A stretch of 64,000 nt of DNA from Antedon bifida (lineage: Eukaryota > Echinodermata > Crinoidea > Comatulida > Antedonidae): the NCBI GenBank assembly GCA_963402885.1, contig OY727097.1, positions 11,284,001-11,348,000 on the forward strand, written 5' to 3'. Numbering within the stretch: position 1 is the stretch's first letter; each line of letters opens with the position of its first letter. Both the position numbers and the translations under genes were made by a program. This document shows positions 61,501 through 64,000 of this stretch, one piece after another. Under the pieces are notes generated by a model, which saw only the letters and a list, made by a program, of their open reading frames with translations, was not told the DNA's origin and made no database searches.

Positions 61501-62581
61501 ACAACATAGAGTATGGAAGCAGGTCCATGAAGGTCTGGATGGCGTATGGTATTGGTGCAGGACAAAATCTACTTTTGAGTAAATTCTGTGTGCCCTCGAA
61601 ACTACCCAATTTAATTCATAATAAGGATACAACGTCTGATCAAAATCAAGTATCATTTATTACAGTAAAAGCAAGAATACAAGCCATGAAGAACAAGCTG
61701 ATATAAATGACGACGAACAAATAGAAAGTGAAGAAAGTCCTGGCACCCCCAGCAAACTGTTCTTTTGTCGCGAACAAGGTTGCATTAGGTCATATCAGAG
61801 ATACTCTTCCCTAGAGAAACACTTAGATTATGAAAATCACAAGAACGCACTAGAACATGAAACACTATATGACAGGGCAATGAAATTATACGCAACACAA
61901 CTAGAAGAGGGTACTTCTAAAAATCCAGAACCAACAAGAACCAACGATTTGCCACGGTTTGACATTGGCCCCGACCTGCAAATGGGCTGGGCGTTAAAGT
62001 CCTCTGCAAAAAAAACCCGATTTTCTGTTCCACAGAAAACCTACCTTATTGATGTTTTTGACGTTGGAGAGCAGACAGGACAGAAAGCTGATCCATGTGA
62101 TGTCTCACGAGAGATGAGATCGGCCAGGCACAGCGATGGTTCACATCTATTTAGCAAGAGTGAATTTTTAACAGCACAGCAGATTGCAAGTTTTTTCTCA
62201 CGCTTAGCTAAAAAAAGGAGGACAGATGCAGCCGTTCATGATGATGATGATGACGAAGATAATGATTACGATAGTAATGAAGATGGTGACGAAGTCCAAG
62301 AAAATGGAGACGATTCAAAAACGGAAAAAGAAAGAGAAATTCAAATTTTGTCGCAAACCGTACTGGACACAATAGGCTTGCAGCATCCAATAATGTTTGA
62401 AAGGCATAATATTTGTGAACTGAAAGCTCAAGAAAAACTCTCCAGATTCTCTTTGCCAATGTTGCAAGAAATGTGTGCTTCTCTTGAACTTGATACCACA
62501 GATATAACCATAAAGCGCAAGAAGCCATACATTGATTTGCTGGGAAAGCTGGTTTCCACGTGCAGTTGCTCGATTGATTAA
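58538..62581 (+). CDS. DDE-like transposase candidate, five exons
   Basis: Exons are 58538-58973, 59070-59176, 59407-60429, 60597 to about 61578, and about 61666-62581. The first three junctions are in phase; I chose ATG 58538 (MALSSNKMEISCSF), with 58559 possible. Early Cys/His pairs occur at CPLH...CRVPP and GICSTCRK. In exon 4 a CDHDHNARCDRC cluster precedes IVLDWAMKFVPRKYRESQRD (D near residue 635) and VYLRQDNAGCYHSA (D near 719), then DPQGGKGACDRKAAHIKNHM. These look like the first two acidic positions of an RNase H-like DDE fold; the third is not assigned. The last exon has a C2H2 finger (C-x4-C-x12-H-x5-H from 61766) and an acidic tract (about 62236-62300). The exon 4/5 junction is one base out of phase in every splice I tried. 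A large uncharacterised multi-copy family in marine invertebrates looks alike, from memory. Confidence 0.7.
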
Positions 62582-62697
62582 GGTAGCAACGAAGGTAAAA
62601 CTGTGTCTGTGAGAATTCTTTAAAATAACAATTTAATATGTGGGACGATTCTGTTGTCTAAATTGTTAGTATTTTAAGTCGCGTTCTGTAAATTTTT

Positions 62698-62703
62698 AAT
62701 AAA
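62698..62703 (+). promoter_or_regulatory. polyadenylation signal AATAAA
   Basis: It lies 117 bp after the stop codon of the transposon gene and is the first canonical signal downstream, so it is the likely 3' end signal. Confidence 0.5.
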
Positions 62704-62754
62704 GCGAAGGGGTGAAACAATGGTAAAACAATAATTTATTGTTTAGGCCACGAA

Positions 62755-63165
62755 TTATTAGGAAATTTCGCACGAGCACATGAACGTTAACGGTTGTCAC
62801 CATTCTACTCATTTGCATAACAACAGAGTTCAGCGAACATTTGCGTTAACGTACTTGCTCGTTTTGATTTCGCGCTTCGACGGGAAGTGTAGAACGCAAC
62901 ACATGTGTAGCGCACGCAACATACGCCACAAGTATTAAAACAAATCACGGAATACCTTGGGTTTAGAGACTAAGCCTAGCCAGGCATGTTTAATCATGTT
63001 TTGGTTAACGTTTTTCATTGACGCTATTTTTCAGAAATAAGGTTCTCGACGCACGTAACTAAAGTTTTTCGTAATGCTTGCGCACGCACAGATCAAGTTG
63101 TTTACAAAGTGGGCGGAGCTTGGAAAATAGCGTTAACGTGCTCGTGCGAAAACTCCCTATATGAG
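62755..63165. repeat. inverted repeat with GCACGAGCACATGAACGTTA arms
   Basis: TTTCGCACGAGCAC...GTTAACG at about 62765-62795 pairs with CGTTAACGTGCTCGTGCGAA at about 63131-63150. The spacer is rich in CGCACG and TAACG words. It may be a MITE nested in the transposon or part of its own right-hand regulatory sequence. Confidence 0.4.
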
Positions 63166-63186
63166 AAGATAAGAAAATTATGTTGT

Positions 63187-63350
63187 AAAGCCTGTTTTCC
63201 ACTAGGCGAAATTATTCGCGCAAATCAAACATTTTCGCGTATACGCGCACGCCCAATGGAACACGTTGTTGATAAAAATAAACTGCGCATGCAAAAAATG
63301 TTCAATTCGCGAGAATAAATTCACCTTGTGGAAAACATAACAGGCTTGAT
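63187..63350. mobile_element. about 160-bp MITE (AAGCCTGTTTTCCAC ends)
   Basis: AAGCCTGTTTTCCACTAGGC at 63188 pairs imperfectly with CACCTTGTGGAAAACATAAC AGGCTT ending near 63348. The interior is rich in TCGCG words. It is nested in the larger transposon, downstream of its gene; the 69-codon open frame spanning it is not a gene. Confidence 0.5.
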
Positions 63351-63544
63351 GAAGCTAAGCGAGTTATAATGTTGAGCTCAGATAGTAATTGCTTAATTTC
63401 ATCATGGGTTAGTCGTTTAAATTTTACTAGAAATTTATTTTTAGTTTGTGTTTATATTAAAACGTAAATCCAAATTATTCAGGACCTTTCAGTTTACCTT
63501 TAAAGTTTGTTTCTCATAGTAAAATTTACCTTAAATATGTAAAT

Positions 63545-64000
63545 AGAGAACAATAGGTACATCCGATTGATCTTGCCGACAGATAAAATCTTTGAATTTC
63601 TTACAAATTTGTGGCTCTGGCGCGGAGCGCAAATAAGTTTCCCCAAATTTTTTTTACTTGATTCATAAATATTAGTATCTAAACTTTAGATTGATGATTT
63701 TTTTATTAAAAAAAAATTCGTCGCACATGAAAAAAAACGCGTTTGTTTTTACCCTACTTTTTAAGAGTTTTATATATGCTAATTAGTAATTAATTAGTAA
63801 AAATCTTAGAATTTCATCAAATTTTTTGAAACTTTACTTAATTATTGTCAAGATGCTAGTTAACATAAGTGTAAAATATTTAAACGCTATGTAGCTACGT
63901 TTGGCTTCCAGAGGCTGTTAAACTTAATGTAAATTATACACCAAAAATTAACAAAATTGGCCGAAAATCGTTATTTTTCGATTTTCTCGAAAACTAAGCG
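63545..64000. repeat. right terminal inverted repeat (cut by window end)
   Basis: It is the reverse complement of 57589-58045 with scattered substitutions and small indels. Divergence between the arms is low, suggesting a fairly recent or gene-converted element. Confidence 0.85.

Larger units (their letters stand above)
57464..64000 (+). mobile_element. large DNA transposon with ~0.58-kb TIRs (right end outside window)
   Basis: Sequence 57589-58045 is the inverse of 63545-64000 with few differences: GGTGTATAATTTACATTAAG pairs with CTTAATGTAAATTATACACC, and GCTCCGCGCCAGAGCCAC with GTGGCTCTGGCGCGGAGC. The window stops inside the right TIR; by symmetry about 125 bp more are expected. The left end is probably at 57464, after a TTAA at 57460-57463, with GAGAGCCAGTCACTAAAAAT as the terminus; a CACTA at 57474 is an alternative start. 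Total size is about 6.7 kb. It carries one spliced gene on the plus strand and sits in the integrin intron after 57095. Confidence 0.8.

Noticed and set aside
58528..62528. Minus-strand frames across the transposase gene
   Set aside because: Shadows of the plus-strand coding exons.

Overview
This is a eukaryotic nuclear window, AT-rich, with spliceosomal introns, very low coding density and heavy loads of dispersed repeats. Exons follow GT-AG rules. A metazoan integrin beta gene, an ankyrin-repeat gene, 5S- and tRNA-derived SINEs and Helitron-like elements point to an animal. The frequent TAGGCCTA-type words and the mix of mobile elements make me favour a marine invertebrate deuterostome such as an echinoderm; that last step is inference.

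Layout. 1-8081: a head-to-tail array of seven Helitron-like non-autonomous units, each ending in a hairpin plus CTAGT, followed by a non-LTR tail and one inverted unit (9555-11143). 11252-11853: an exact-looking 301-bp tandem duplication, then a small Cys/His finger ORF. About 12.5-19.6 kb (possibly to 20.7 kb): a minus-strand ankyrin-repeat gene, with a perfect RFX X-box upstream at 20648-20661. Its introns hold a 5S-derived SINE and an inverted-repeat element. 23-26.2 kb: small palindromic and MITE-like elements.

26493-38674: a 12-kb composite bounded by CCCAGCAAACA / TGTTTGCTGGG and AACGTT-rich arms. It holds a 180-bp satellite, a 3.6-kb foldback element with a minisatellite at its centre, and a broken intron-containing gene resembling DUF4806 proteins. 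39-48.6 kb: decayed mobile DNA, including a broken RNase H-like transposase-family gene, a 21-bp minisatellite, an L1/Tx1-like reverse transcriptase relic, two abutting TIR elements and SINEs.

48655-57095: ten plus-strand exons of an integrin beta subunit (distal half of the beta-I domain, hybrid segment, I-EGF modules), running off the window. One exon carries a frameshift, and I find no upstream exon with the metal-site half of the beta-I domain. Its introns carry a hAT-like element, a 20-bp minisatellite, SINE and non-LTR pieces, a possible solo LTR and a 38-bp tandem repeat.

About 57464-end: a large DNA transposon with ~0.58-kb terminal inverted repeats lying in the next integrin intron. 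It carries a five-exon gene for a DDE-like transposase candidate with Cys/His clusters, a C2H2 finger and an acidic tract. This is the most interesting item: an apparently intact, intron-bearing element of a family I cannot name. The genes do not form a pathway; the window is a host locus repeatedly invaded by nested elements.
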